A DNA stretch of 64,000 nt from Limnoglobus roseus. Its GTDB lineage: Bacteria; Planctomycetota; Planctomycetia; Gemmatales; Gemmataceae. The position numbers and the translations under genes were made by a program. Shown here piece after piece: positions 43,931 to 51,726 of this stretch. The notes below the pieces were generated by a model, which worked only from the letters and a program-made list of their open reading frames with translations, was not told where the DNA came from and ran no database searches. The stretch lies in assembly GCF_008254045.1 (NCBI RefSeq), contig NZ_CP042425.1, positions 5,890,001 through 5,954,000 of the forward strand, read 5' to 3'. Positions within the stretch are counted from its first letter, which is position 1. Each line of letters begins with the position of its first letter.

Positions 43931-44659
43931 ATGACCGCAACCGTATCCGCCCCGCCGATGGCGGCCATTCAGTTCCGTGGCTTGTCGAAATTCTTCGGCA
44001 CCGCGGAAACGAAAGTCACTGCCCTCGACAATATCGAACTCGCGCTGCCCTACGGGGAGATGGTGCTGCTCGTCGGCCCGTCAGGCTGCGGCAAGACCAC
44101 GCTCATCTCGATCGCGGCGGGACTGCTCAACCCTTCGGAGGGCGAGGTCGTCGTCCTCGGCCAGAACCTCACGAAGATGGGGGCGAACCGCAAGGTCCGC
44201 TTCCGCGGCGAGAACATCGGCTTTGTCTTCCAGCAATACAACCTGTTGCCAGCATTGTCGGCGGTCGAGAACGCTTGCGTGCCGCTCTTGATCGCGGGCT
44301 GGAACCGGGCGAAGGCCATCGCGAAGGCGGCGGAAATTCTCACGGCCGTCGGACTCGGCAACCGGTTGAAGGCGTTCCCCTCGCAACTCTCGGGCGGCCA
44401 GCAACAGCGGGTGGCCATCGCGCGGGCGTTGGTCCACGAGCCGCGCCTCCTTGTCTGCGATGAACCGACGGCCGCTCTCGACGCTGCGTCCGGCCGAACG
44501 GTGATGCAACTCATCAAACAGGTGGCCGTGCAGCCCGACCGGGCGGTCGTGGTGGTGACGCACGACAGCCGAGTGTACGACTTCGGCGACAAGATCGTGT
44601 CGATGGCCGACGGCCGCGTGGTGGAAGTGCTCGGCAAGGGCCAACGGCCGCACGAATAA
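43931..44659 (+). CDS. DevA/LolD-type ABC exporter ATP-binding protein
   Basis: A 242-residue ATPase of the MacB/LolD/DevA group. Walker A is GPSGCGKTT, Q-loop in FVFQQYNLLPAL, signature LSGGQQQR, Walker B LLVCDEPTAALD and the switch His in VVTHDSRVYD. It powers the permease at 42589. The gene begins with AGAGGAAG, six bases before its ATG. The inserted repeat element separates it from the permease by 193 bases, in an otherwise tight operon, and may partly uncouple its expression. Confidence 0.92.
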   Translation: MTATVSAPPMAAIQFRGLSKFFGTAETKVTALDNIELALPYGEMVLLVGPSGCGKTTLISIAAGLLNPSEGEVVVLGQNLTKMGANRKVRFRGENIGFVFQQYNLLPALSAVENACVPLLIAGWNRAKAIAKAAEILTAVGLGNRLKAFPSQLSGGQQQRVAIARALVHEPRLLVCDEPTAALDAASGRTVMQLIKQVAVQPDRAVVVVTHDSRVYDFGDKIVSMADGRVVEVLGKGQRPHE

Positions 44660-44672
44660 CAGGAGTTCGACC

Positions 44673-45755
44673 ATGCTCACCCGTTACATACTCCCGCTGT
44701 TGGGGCTGATCGCGTTCGCGTTCGCCGTCCAGCAGATGACCCAGGCCCAACAGAAAACGCCGCCGGCCGTCCCGCCGGTCGAGCCGGCGAAGTCGCCGTT
44801 CGCGAAGCAACTGGCCGGATCGGGCATCATCGAACCGGAGACGGAGAACATCTCCATCGGCACGAACCTGCCCGGCATCGTCGAGCGGGTCAACGTGAAG
44901 GTCGGCGACATGGTCCGGCCCGGCGTGCCACTGTTTCGCCTGGACGACCGGCAGTTGAACGCCGAGTTGGTCGTGCGAAAAGCTTTCCTCGAAAACGCCC
45001 AGGCGACGCTGGAGAAGTTGAACAACGCGCCGCGGCCGGAGGAACTGCCGCCGTTGCGGGCGAAGGTTGCAGAGATGGTCGCGAACCTCGACGACCAGAC
45101 GAAACAACTAACCCGCCTGCAACGGCTCGGGGCGGCCGCATCCGAGGACGAACTGACCCGTCGCGAGGCCGGCGTGGCGGTCGCGAAGGCCCAACTCGAA
45201 CGTGCGAAGGCGGACCTCGCGTTACAAGAAGCTGGGTCATGGAAGTTCGACCGCCTCGTTTCCCAATCCGCAGTGAAGCAGGCGCAAGCACAGGTCGAGC
45301 AGACCGGCATCGAACTCACGCGGCTGACGGTGAAGGCCCCGCAGTTGAAGTGGGACGCCACGAACTCGGCCTCGGATGCGACCGAGTACAAGGTGCTCCA
45401 GGTAAATGTGCGACCGGGCGAATTCGTCGGCACGGTGCAGGGGCAGGCGCTCATCGTCCTCGGCTACATCGGTAAGTTGCACGTCCGAGTGGACATTGAC
45501 GAGAACGACATCGGCCGCTTCCGCCCGAACCTGCCGGGCTTTGCGCAGCCGCGGGGCAACCCGCACGTCAAGTTCCCGATCTCGTTCGTGCGGGTCGAGC
45601 CCTACGTGATCCCGAAGAAGTCGTTGACCGGCTTGAACACCGAGCGCGTCGACACGCGGGTGTTGCAAGTCATCTACCGCATCGAGTCGGCCGATCTGGC
45701 GCTCTACGTCGGACAGCAGATGGAAGTCTTCCTGAACGCGGCCGAAGGGAAGTGA
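44673..45755 (+). CDS. HlyD/DevB-type membrane fusion protein
   Basis: A 360-residue periplasmic adaptor anchored by an N-terminal hydrophobic helix (YILPLLGLIAFAFAVQQM). The biotinyl-lipoyl domain halves (SGIIEPETENISIGTNLPGI and VNVRPGEFVGTVQGQAL) flank a long helical hairpin (about 95-215, for example REAGVAVAKAQLERAKADLA). It should bridge the ABC permease with a TolC-type channel, perhaps the one encoded at 38952-41339. AGGAG lies seven bases upstream of the ATG. It is the last gene of the operon. Confidence 0.9.
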   Translation: MLTRYILPLLGLIAFAFAVQQMTQAQQKTPPAVPPVEPAKSPFAKQLAGSGIIEPETENISIGTNLPGIVERVNVKVGDMVRPGVPLFRLDDRQLNAELVVRKAFLENAQATLEKLNNAPRPEELPPLRAKVAEMVANLDDQTKQLTRLQRLGAAASEDELTRREAGVAVAKAQLERAKADLALQEAGSWKFDRLVSQSAVKQAQAQVEQTGIELTRLTVKAPQLKWDATNSASDATEYKVLQVNVRPGEFVGTVQGQALIVLGYIGKLHVRVDIDENDIGRFRPNLPGFAQPRGNPHVKFPISFVRVEPYVIPKKSLTGLNTERVDTRVLQVIYRIESADLALYVGQQMEVFLNAAEGK

Positions 45756-45823
45756 GGGCGGCTGATCGGGTACGACGGATTGTCGTATCTTAACAGCACT
45801 TCCACTACCGAAGGAGTGACGGG

Positions 45824-46492
45824 ATGCCCGCGATTGCACCCTCGATTTTGGCGGCCGATTTCTCGCAACTCGGCGAGCAGGTCAAGCTCACCGAGGCCGG
45901 CGGGGCCAACCGCGTTCACGTGGACGTGATGGACGGGCACTTCGTGCCGAACCTCAGCATGGGGTCGATCGTCTGCAAGGGGCTCCGCCCGGTCACGAAG
46001 ATGCCGCTCGAAGTCCACCTCATGGTCGAAGCGCCGGCCAAGTTCCTCGACGACTTCGTGAAGTCCGGGGCCGACTCGTTCATCTTCCACCTGGAAGTCG
46101 AACCGGAGCCGACGGAGATGATTCAACACATCCGCTCGCTGGGCAAAAAGGTCGGCCTCGCGGTCAATCCGAACTTCGCGATCGAAAAGTTGAAGCGGTA
46201 CATCCCCGAGATCGACCTGGCCCTGTGCATGACCGTGTTCCCCGGTTTCGGCGGGCAGAAGTACATTCCCGAGAGTACGGCCCGCATCCGTCAGATTCGG
46301 CAGTGGATTCGCGAGTTGAACCCGGCCTGCGAACTCGAAGTGGACGGCGGCATCGACGCCCGCACCATCGGCGAGGCCTCGGCGGCCGGGGCGAACGTCT
46401 TCGTCGCGGGCACGGCCATCTTCGGCGCGAAAGAAGGTGCGACGGCGGCCACGAAGCACCTCCACGACCTCGCGGCGGCCGCCGCGACGTGA
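45824..46492 (+). CDS. rpe: Ribulose-phosphate 3-epimerase
   Basis: A 222-residue TIM-barrel enzyme that interconverts ribulose 5-phosphate and xylulose 5-phosphate in the pentose phosphate and Calvin pathways. Diagnostic stretches are IAPSILAADFSQLGEQV, HVDVMDGHFVPN with metal ligands, VHLMVE, MTVFPGFGGQKYIP and EVDGGIDA. GAAGGAG precedes the ATG. Its stop overlaps the next gene's start (TGATG), so the ATP-grasp protein is translationally coupled to it. Confidence 0.96.
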   Translation: MPAIAPSILAADFSQLGEQVKLTEAGGANRVHVDVMDGHFVPNLSMGSIVCKGLRPVTKMPLEVHLMVEAPAKFLDDFVKSGADSFIFHLEVEPEPTEMIQHIRSLGKKVGLAVNPNFAIEKLKRYIPEIDLALCMTVFPGFGGQKYIPESTARIRQIRQWIRELNPACELEVDGGIDARTIGEASAAGANVFVAGTAIFGAKEGATAATKHLHDLAAAAAT

Positions 46493-47421
46493 TGCGCATC
46501 TTCGTTTACGAGCACCTCACCGTCCACGGCATCGGCCGCGACCCGGACTCGCCGGACCACGGCATGTACCGCGAAGGCCAGGCGATGCGCAATGCCGTCG
46601 TCGCCGATCTGGAGGCGATGGCGGATGTCGCCGTCGTGGGGCCGGACGACGCGGAGTTCGGCATCGTCATCGCCCCGGAAACCGGCGGCGTTCTCGAAGA
46701 GCGCGTCCAACACTTTCAGGCCACCCACCGGCTGATCGCGTCGAGTCTGTCGGCCCTCGCCCTGACCGGCGACAAACTCGCCCTCGCGGACCACTGGCAA
46801 CGGTACGGCGTCCCGACGCCCTTCACGGCGTCCGCGGCCGATTGGCCTTCAACCCGCGTGCCGGCTGTGCTCAAGCCGCGCGACGGGGCGGGTTCGTGCG
46901 AGACGTACCTGTGTGCGGACGACGCGACCTTCCGGCGGCGGGTGATCGAACGGATGGCGGCCGGCCCGCCGATGATCGCCCAGGACTTTGCCCCGGGCCG
47001 ACCGGCGAGCGTGGCGTTTCTCGTTGGGCCGAATCAGACACTCGCCCTTCCACCGACGTTCCAAACCCTGAGCACCGACGGCCGCTTCCAATACCTCGGC
47101 GGCGAACTCCCAATCCCGCAAGAGTTGGCTGAGCGAGCGACCGCGATCGGCACCCGTGCGGTGGAGTCCGTGACGGGGCTGGGTGGGTTCGTCGGTGTCG
47201 ATCTCATTCTCGGCGACGCGGCCGACGGTTCGGGAGATCGTGCCATTGAAATCAATCCGCGCCTGACGACTTCCTACGTCGGCCTGCGGGCACTGGCCGG
47301 GACCAACCTCGCTGCCGCGATGCTGACGGCTTTCGAGGGCGGGGTCGTGGGCTTCCTCCCCTGGAAGTCGGGGAGAATCGCGTTCTCCCCGGACGGGTCG
47401 ATTTTTCTTCCGAGCGGCTGA
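46492..47421 (+). CDS. ATP-grasp ligase of unknown substrate
   Basis: A 309-residue ATP-grasp protein. An N-terminal domain (RIFVYEHLTVHGIG) leads to the nucleotide-binding part with VPAVLKPRDGAGSCETYL and the Mg-binding end EINPRLTTSYVGLRAL. ATP-grasp enzymes of this size ligate a carboxylate to an amine. The start and overall layout recall the tyramine-glutamate ligase MfnD group used in methanofuran synthesis, which some planctomycetes possess, but I cannot confirm this. It is coupled to rpe by a TGATG overlap. Confidence 0.75.
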   Translation: MRIFVYEHLTVHGIGRDPDSPDHGMYREGQAMRNAVVADLEAMADVAVVGPDDAEFGIVIAPETGGVLEERVQHFQATHRLIASSLSALALTGDKLALADHWQRYGVPTPFTASAADWPSTRVPAVLKPRDGAGSCETYLCADDATFRRRVIERMAAGPPMIAQDFAPGRPASVAFLVGPNQTLALPPTFQTLSTDGRFQYLGGELPIPQELAERATAIGTRAVESVTGLGGFVGVDLILGDAADGSGDRAIEINPRLTTSYVGLRALAGTNLAAAMLTAFEGGVVGFLPWKSGRIAFSPDGSIFLPSG

Positions 47422-47467
47422 AATTGGACTGGCATTTTACCCGAACGTTGCTACGATCCTTCATGCG

Positions 47468-47488
47468 CGAACGGGGTGGCCCCGTTCG
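47468..47488. terminator. Hairpin after the ATP-grasp gene
   Basis: CGAACGGGG and CCCCGTTCG flank a TGG loop (perfect 9-bp stem), 46 bases after the stop. There is no T-run. Confidence 0.5.
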
Positions 47489-47748
47489 GTAGGAATAGGA
47501 CGAACCGGTGGTGGTGCACTTCTAGCTTTTCGTTAGCGGACCCGCTCTGAGCTTATCCCTTCCGAGTGCTCCGTCGTCGTCGAGCTGGTGGCCCGTTGGT
47601 GTTTGTCTGTGGCGAACGACCGTGCGACGATTGAACCCCAATCCGACCCGAATGTCCCTCAGCACAACCGAGCGGGTGCGGTCGCGCGCCGCGTTTCATC
47701 CTCGTCCCGGTGTCGCCGTGCGGCGGTCGCCGAGTTGGTCGTTTCTTG

Positions 47749-47767
47749 GGGCGGACGCGGTCCGCCC
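47749..47767 (+). promoter_or_regulatory. Hairpin just upstream of the RRM ribosome site
   Basis: GGGCGGAC and GTCCGCCC flank a GCG loop. The stem ends about nine bases before the AAGGG ribosome site and could tune translation, for instance with temperature. Function is inferred from position. Confidence 0.35.
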
Positions 47768-47787
47768 GTGCTCCGAAGGGTAACGTC

Positions 47788-48198
47788 ATGGCGGTGAATC
47801 TGTACGTGGGCAACCTGCCCTTTTCGACGACGAACGAAGACCTCACCGAGGCCTTCAGCGCTTACGGAACTGTTGTCAAAGCCCAGGTCCTTCAGGACCG
47901 GGAAACCGGCCGCTCCCGCGGCTTCGGGTTCGTGGAAATGAGCGACGGCCACCAGGCGGCCATCGAGGCGCTCAACGGGGCGGAATTCCAGGGCCGACGG
48001 CTCACGGTCAACGAGGCCAAGCCCCGCGAAGAACGCCCCCGCAGCGGTGGCGGCGGCGGTGGTGGCGGCTACGGCGGTGGCGGTGGTCGTCGCGGCGGGG
48101 GCGGCTACGGCGGTGGTGGGGGTGGGGGTGGTGGATATGGCGGTGGCGGTGGTCGTCGTGGGGGTGGCGGCGCTGGTTACGGTGGCGGCGGCTACTGA
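47788..48198 (+). CDS. Glycine-rich RNA-binding protein with RRM domain
   Basis: A 136-residue protein. Residues 1-80 form one RNA recognition motif with RNP2 LYVGNLPF and RNP1 RGFGFVEM, so it should bind single-stranded RNA. The C-terminal 50 residues are almost pure Gly with Tyr and Arg (repeated GGGGYGGGG and RRGGGG), like cold-inducible GRPs of cyanobacteria and plants. Such proteins act as RNA chaperones. AAGGG precedes the ATG at 47788. The long leader suggests post-transcriptional control. Confidence 0.92.
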   Translation: MAVNLYVGNLPFSTTNEDLTEAFSAYGTVVKAQVLQDRETGRSRGFGFVEMSDGHQAAIEALNGAEFQGRRLTVNEAKPREERPRSGGGGGGGGYGGGGGRRGGGGYGGGGGGGGGYGGGGGRRGGGGAGYGGGGY

Positions 48199-48213
48199 GC
48201 GCGAAAACAACAT

Positions 48214-48242
48214 CCGACCCGGCCGACGGCGGTCGGGTTTTT
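48214..48242 (+). terminator. Intrinsic terminator of the RRM gene
   Basis: CCGACC (48214-48219) pairs with GGTCGG (48231-48236), followed by GTTTTT. It ends at the convergent selB stop. Confidence 0.7.
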
Positions 48243-50173
48243 CATTCCGCCGTCTGGCCGGCCAACATCCGCAAGTCGCCTTGCCGCCGGGTCACGCCGG
48301 CACGGTCGAGGTACTCACACAACGGCACGGCATATTTCCGCGTCGTGCCGAGCAAGTCTCGAATCTCGGCGAGGGTCAACCCCTCGGACGTTCGAAGCCC
48401 GTCGGCCACCACCTGCCGCGCTTTCGCTTCCTCGTCCGCGTGCAGGAAAAAGTCTGCGGCGATCCGGACCAAATGCCCTTCGGCCACCGCGACCTCAAAA
48501 ATCTCTTTCAACGCGCCCGCATTGCCGCCGGCGGCGTTCGCGAAGCTCGCCGGGTCCGGGGGTGAGCAGCCGCCCCGGCGGTGGTCATCGACGATCTTGT
48601 CCTTGAGCTTCCGCTGGTTGACGCTCAACCGCGGCTTGAAGTCCGCACGCGCGATTCGCTTGGAGTCTCCGACGATTTGCTTCGAACCGATCATCCGGTC
48701 CGTGACCGCTTGCACGAGCGATTCGTTACCGACGTAGTCCAACCGGGCGAGGACCATCGGGCGGGCATGGTTGGTATGAAGCGGGTGAGCAGCATGAAGA
48801 TCGCGGAGCACGTCCAGGATGAGTTCACCTAACTCGCGCACGCGATCACGGTGCAGGAAATGCTTCCGATTCAGGCCCAGAGTCATTTCTACGAGCGCAT
48901 CGTCAGCGAGAAGTTTCAGGATCGTCGGCTCGATTTCGCTGCAGGGTAACGCCGCCATCCGCACCAGATCGTTCGCCTCAAACCCCTGGAAGCCGGCGAA
49001 CCACGCGGCCGCGGTGGTCCGGTGGAGGGGCTCGTCCGTCGCGAGTTGCTCGACCCGTTCGAGCGATTCGACGTGCCGTCGGCGGAGTTTCTTCCCGGTC
49101 GGTTGAAGAACCTGGCCGCCGCCGAGCGTGTGCTCGGCCGAGGAATCCCGGAGGACGAACGGCTGCCCCCAAACGGCCGTGACGGACTCGTCGAGGAAGA
49201 GTTGCGCGAAGACCCATTCTCCCGGCCGCACGAGGTTGGTGTCGAGGAGCGAGAGGGTAGCGGGCACGTCGGCGGTGCCGACGTGCAACCGCACCGGCAG
49301 GCGGTGCTTGAGAGGCCGTTCCGGGAGGGTGAGGTTCTGCAACCGCACTGTCAGCACTTTGCTCGGCACCAGGATGCCGGGCGTGGCGAGTTCCTGACCC
49401 CGCTGGACCGCGTCGTGCGGCACGCCGGCCAAGTTGAGGGCTGCCCGCTGGCCGCGGTGGAGTTCGTCGGTGGATTGGTTGTGGCGGTTCAAGCCGCGAA
49501 CGCGAACCCGCTCGGACGTGCCGTCCCCCTTGTGCCAATCCAACTCGTCGCCGACGCGGACGGAACCGGCGGTCGCCGAGCCGGTCACGACGGTTCCGTG
49601 TCCTTGCACCACGAAAGAGCGGTCGATCGCGAGCCGGAACCACCCCGCGTCCGGCCGCGGCGGGAGTTTTTCGCACGCGGCCGCGATTGCGGCCTTCAAT
49701 TCCCTGACCCCAGTTCCGGCGACGGCCGAGGTGGGGATGATCGGGGCGTCTTGCAGGAATGAGCCGCGGACCAGTTCCCGAACGTCCAGGATCGCGAGTT
49801 CGCGGGCGGTGTCGTCCACGAGGTCGGCCTTCGTTAGCGCGATCACGCCCCGCTCGACGCCGAGGGCGTTCAAGATCGCGAGGTGTTCGCGCGTCTGCGG
49901 CATGACAGCGTCGTCCGCCGCCACGACGAGCAGCGCGAGGTCGATCCCCGTCGCCCCGGCCAGCATGTTCTTCACGAATTTCTCGTGGCCGGGCACGTCC
50001 ACCACGCCGAGGTCGAACCCCCCGAGGCTCAGTTGAGCGAAACCGATGTCGATGGTGATGCCCCGCCGCTTTTCTTCGGGCAGGCGGTCACAGTCGATGC
50101 CGGTGAGGGCCTTCACGAGTGCCGTCTTGCCGTGGTCGATGTGCCCGGCCGTGCCGAGGATGAGGTCGCGCAT
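48242..50173 (-). CDS. selB: Selenocysteine-specific translation elongation factor SelB
   Basis: A 643-residue GTPase that delivers selenocysteyl-tRNA to UGA codons marked by a SECIS hairpin. G1 is GTAGHIDHGKTALVKAL, the switch region EEKRRGITIDIGFA, G3 DVPGHEKFVKNML and G4 TKAD. Domains II-III follow, then about 250 residues of winged-helix repeats (for example LTLAEIRDLLGTTRKYAVPL) that bind SECIS RNA. The length is normal, and the extra C-terminal region separates it from EF-Tu. No selA, selC or selD gene is in the window, so the rest of the Sec machinery is elsewhere. Confidence 0.95.
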   Translation of the reverse strand: MRDLILGTAGHIDHGKTALVKALTGIDCDRLPEEKRRGITIDIGFAQLSLGGFDLGVVDVPGHEKFVKNMLAGATGIDLALLVVAADDAVMPQTREHLAILNALGVERGVIALTKADLVDDTARELAILDVRELVRGSFLQDAPIIPTSAVAGTGVRELKAAIAAACEKLPPRPDAGWFRLAIDRSFVVQGHGTVVTGSATAGSVRVGDELDWHKGDGTSERVRVRGLNRHNQSTDELHRGQRAALNLAGVPHDAVQRGQELATPGILVPSKVLTVRLQNLTLPERPLKHRLPVRLHVGTADVPATLSLLDTNLVRPGEWVFAQLFLDESVTAVWGQPFVLRDSSAEHTLGGGQVLQPTGKKLRRRHVESLERVEQLATDEPLHRTTAAAWFAGFQGFEANDLVRMAALPCSEIEPTILKLLADDALVEMTLGLNRKHFLHRDRVRELGELILDVLRDLHAAHPLHTNHARPMVLARLDYVGNESLVQAVTDRMIGSKQIVGDSKRIARADFKPRLSVNQRKLKDKIVDDHRRGGCSPPDPASFANAAGGNAGALKEIFEVAVAEGHLVRIAADFFLHADEEAKARQVVADGLRTSEGLTLAEIRDLLGTTRKYAVPLCEYLDRAGVTRRQGDLRMLAGQTAE

Positions 50174-50281
50174 GCCCCCATTTTATCCACACCGCGGCGG
50201 CCCGAACTGGTCGTGCATTTCGGGAGGGCCGTGCGTAACATGTTCTGACATCCCCGAATCGCGTTCCTGGGTGGGCGACTG

Positions 50282-51670
50282 ATGCAGCAGGTGATTTTCC
50301 ATTTCCCGTTCGTCGGCTTCCCGCTCTACGGCTTCGGGCTGATGTTGTTGTTGGCGTTCTTCACCGTCATCGCCTGGAGCAAGTGGCGGACCCCGAAGGT
50401 CGGGCTGTCGTGGGAGCGGTTTCAGGACATGGCGATGCTGCTACTGCTGACCGGCATCGGCGGCGCGCGGGTCTTGTACATGATTCAGTACTCCGACCAG
50501 TTCCCCGACAAGTCGGCGCTCGGGTTGTTGATCGGCTTCGTTTCGATCTGGGACGGCGGGATCGTGTTCTACGGCTCGATCTTCGGCGGAATGCTCAGCT
50601 ACTACTTTTATCGCCGATTCGTGCTGAAGCGGCTCAATATCAACGGCTGGCAGTTGGCCGACGCCGTCGCCCCGATGCTGGCGATCGGCATGGCCCTCGG
50701 GCGAATCGGGTGCTACCTGAACGGCTGCTGTTGGGGGCAGGTGGCCTGTGCGGAGTGTCAGCCGATGCCACTGCCGCCGGAACTCGGCCAGTTCCCCCTG
50801 ATCCCGTCGCACGCCCGCAAGCAGGTGACACTGCCCCCGTATCAGTCCCGCCTGCCGCAGATTCACGGACTGCAAACGACCACCGGCTTCACCATCGTCG
50901 CACCCGGCGAACTGCCGCCGTCCGACCCGCGGTCGGTCGTGGCCGCCATCGAACCCGGCACGGCCGCGGAAAGATCCGGCTTGCAACCTGGGGACAAGGT
51001 CGTCGAGGTGAACGGCCGGCCCAATCAGATGATCCTGGAAATCAACGGACCCGCCAAGGTTCTCGCCGGTGCGCAGGAGCGGGCCAACATCGACAACGTC
51101 ACGGTCAAGTCCATCGACTTGGCGAAGGACGAGAAAGCACTAATCGTCGAAACCGCCGATCCCGCCGCGTTCACTGTTGTCCAAGCGAAGCTCACGCCCT
51201 TGCGGGAGCAACTCATCCTCTCGCCGCACGACAGCCTCTATGAGTTAACCCGCAACGGGGCACTCGGCCAGACGGAACTCGCGCTCGTGGTCGAGCGCAA
51301 GGGGGAGCGCGTGCCGGTCACGTTCACGCCGCGAACGGTAACATTCTTCCCGACGCAACTTTACGAGACGATCAGCATGGTCTTGCTGACGTTGCTCCTG
51401 CTCGCGTACCAGCCGTTCCGCCGCCACGACGGGCAGGTGATCGTGCTACTCATGCTCGGCTACGCGGTCCACCGCTTCCTGAACGAAGCCATCCGCATCG
51501 AGCCGACCTACCGGTTCGGCCTGACGTTGTCGCAGTGGATCAGCATTCTGATCTTCGCGATCGGCGTGCTACTGGAGGTTTACCTCCGGTACACGCAGCC
51601 GAAACTGCCGGCCGCGCCCGTACCACTCGGCTACGGCTCGCACGCGATCCCGGAGCCGGTGAAAGCCTGA
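50282..51670 (+). CDS. lgt: Prolipoprotein diacylglyceryl transferase with inserted PDZ domain
   Basis: A 462-residue membrane enzyme that attaches diacylglycerol to lipobox Cys. The family is usually 260-300 residues. The Lgt core is split: residues 1-155 contain the first helices, SIWDGGIVFYGSIFGG and the signature MALGRIGCYLNGCCWG; residues 355-435 contain FPTQLYE and HRFLNEAIRIEP. Between them, about residues 215-350 form a PDZ-like domain (IEPGTAAERSGLQPGDKVVE, closing ALVVERKGERVPVTF). The His of the usual GGxxFHG motif is Tyr97. The insertion would lie in the periplasmic loop and may bind peptides or partner proteins. Confidence 0.88.
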   Translation: MQQVIFHFPFVGFPLYGFGLMLLLAFFTVIAWSKWRTPKVGLSWERFQDMAMLLLLTGIGGARVLYMIQYSDQFPDKSALGLLIGFVSIWDGGIVFYGSIFGGMLSYYFYRRFVLKRLNINGWQLADAVAPMLAIGMALGRIGCYLNGCCWGQVACAECQPMPLPPELGQFPLIPSHARKQVTLPPYQSRLPQIHGLQTTTGFTIVAPGELPPSDPRSVVAAIEPGTAAERSGLQPGDKVVEVNGRPNQMILEINGPAKVLAGAQERANIDNVTVKSIDLAKDEKALIVETADPAAFTVVQAKLTPLREQLILSPHDSLYELTRNGALGQTELALVVERKGERVPVTFTPRTVTFFPTQLYETISMVLLTLLLLAYQPFRRHDGQVIVLLMLGYAVHRFLNEAIRIEPTYRFGLTLSQWISILIFAIGVLLEVYLRYTQPKLPAAPVPLGYGSHAIPEPVKA

Positions 51671-51726
51671 GTTGCCGGCGGCCGTATAATCCCACTGTTC
51701 GCCGGAATACCGCGAGAGTGGGTGGG

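Larger units (their letters stand above)
47422..47787. other. Intergenic region of 366 bases before the RRM gene
   Basis: No gene is seen. The first part holds a perfect 9-bp hairpin at 47468-47488 that could end the rpe/ATP-grasp transcript. The rest is probably a promoter and a long leader of the RRM gene, ending with an 8-bp hairpin at 47749-47767 next to its ribosome site. A clear -35/-10 pair was not found. Confidence 0.5.

Noticed and set aside
43734..43934. A 66-codon frame after the permease starting with an ATGA overlap
   Set aside because: It is translated inverted repeat, with no protein-like sequence after its first few codons.
47430..47452. TGGCA ... TTGCT pair resembling a sigma-54 promoter
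   Set aside because: GG to GC spacing is 17 rather than 10 bases, which sigma-54 does not accept.
48030..48195. Repeated GGCGGTGGC units considered as a tandem repeat or CRISPR-like array
   Set aside because: They are the codons of the glycine-rich tail of the RRM protein, without spacers.
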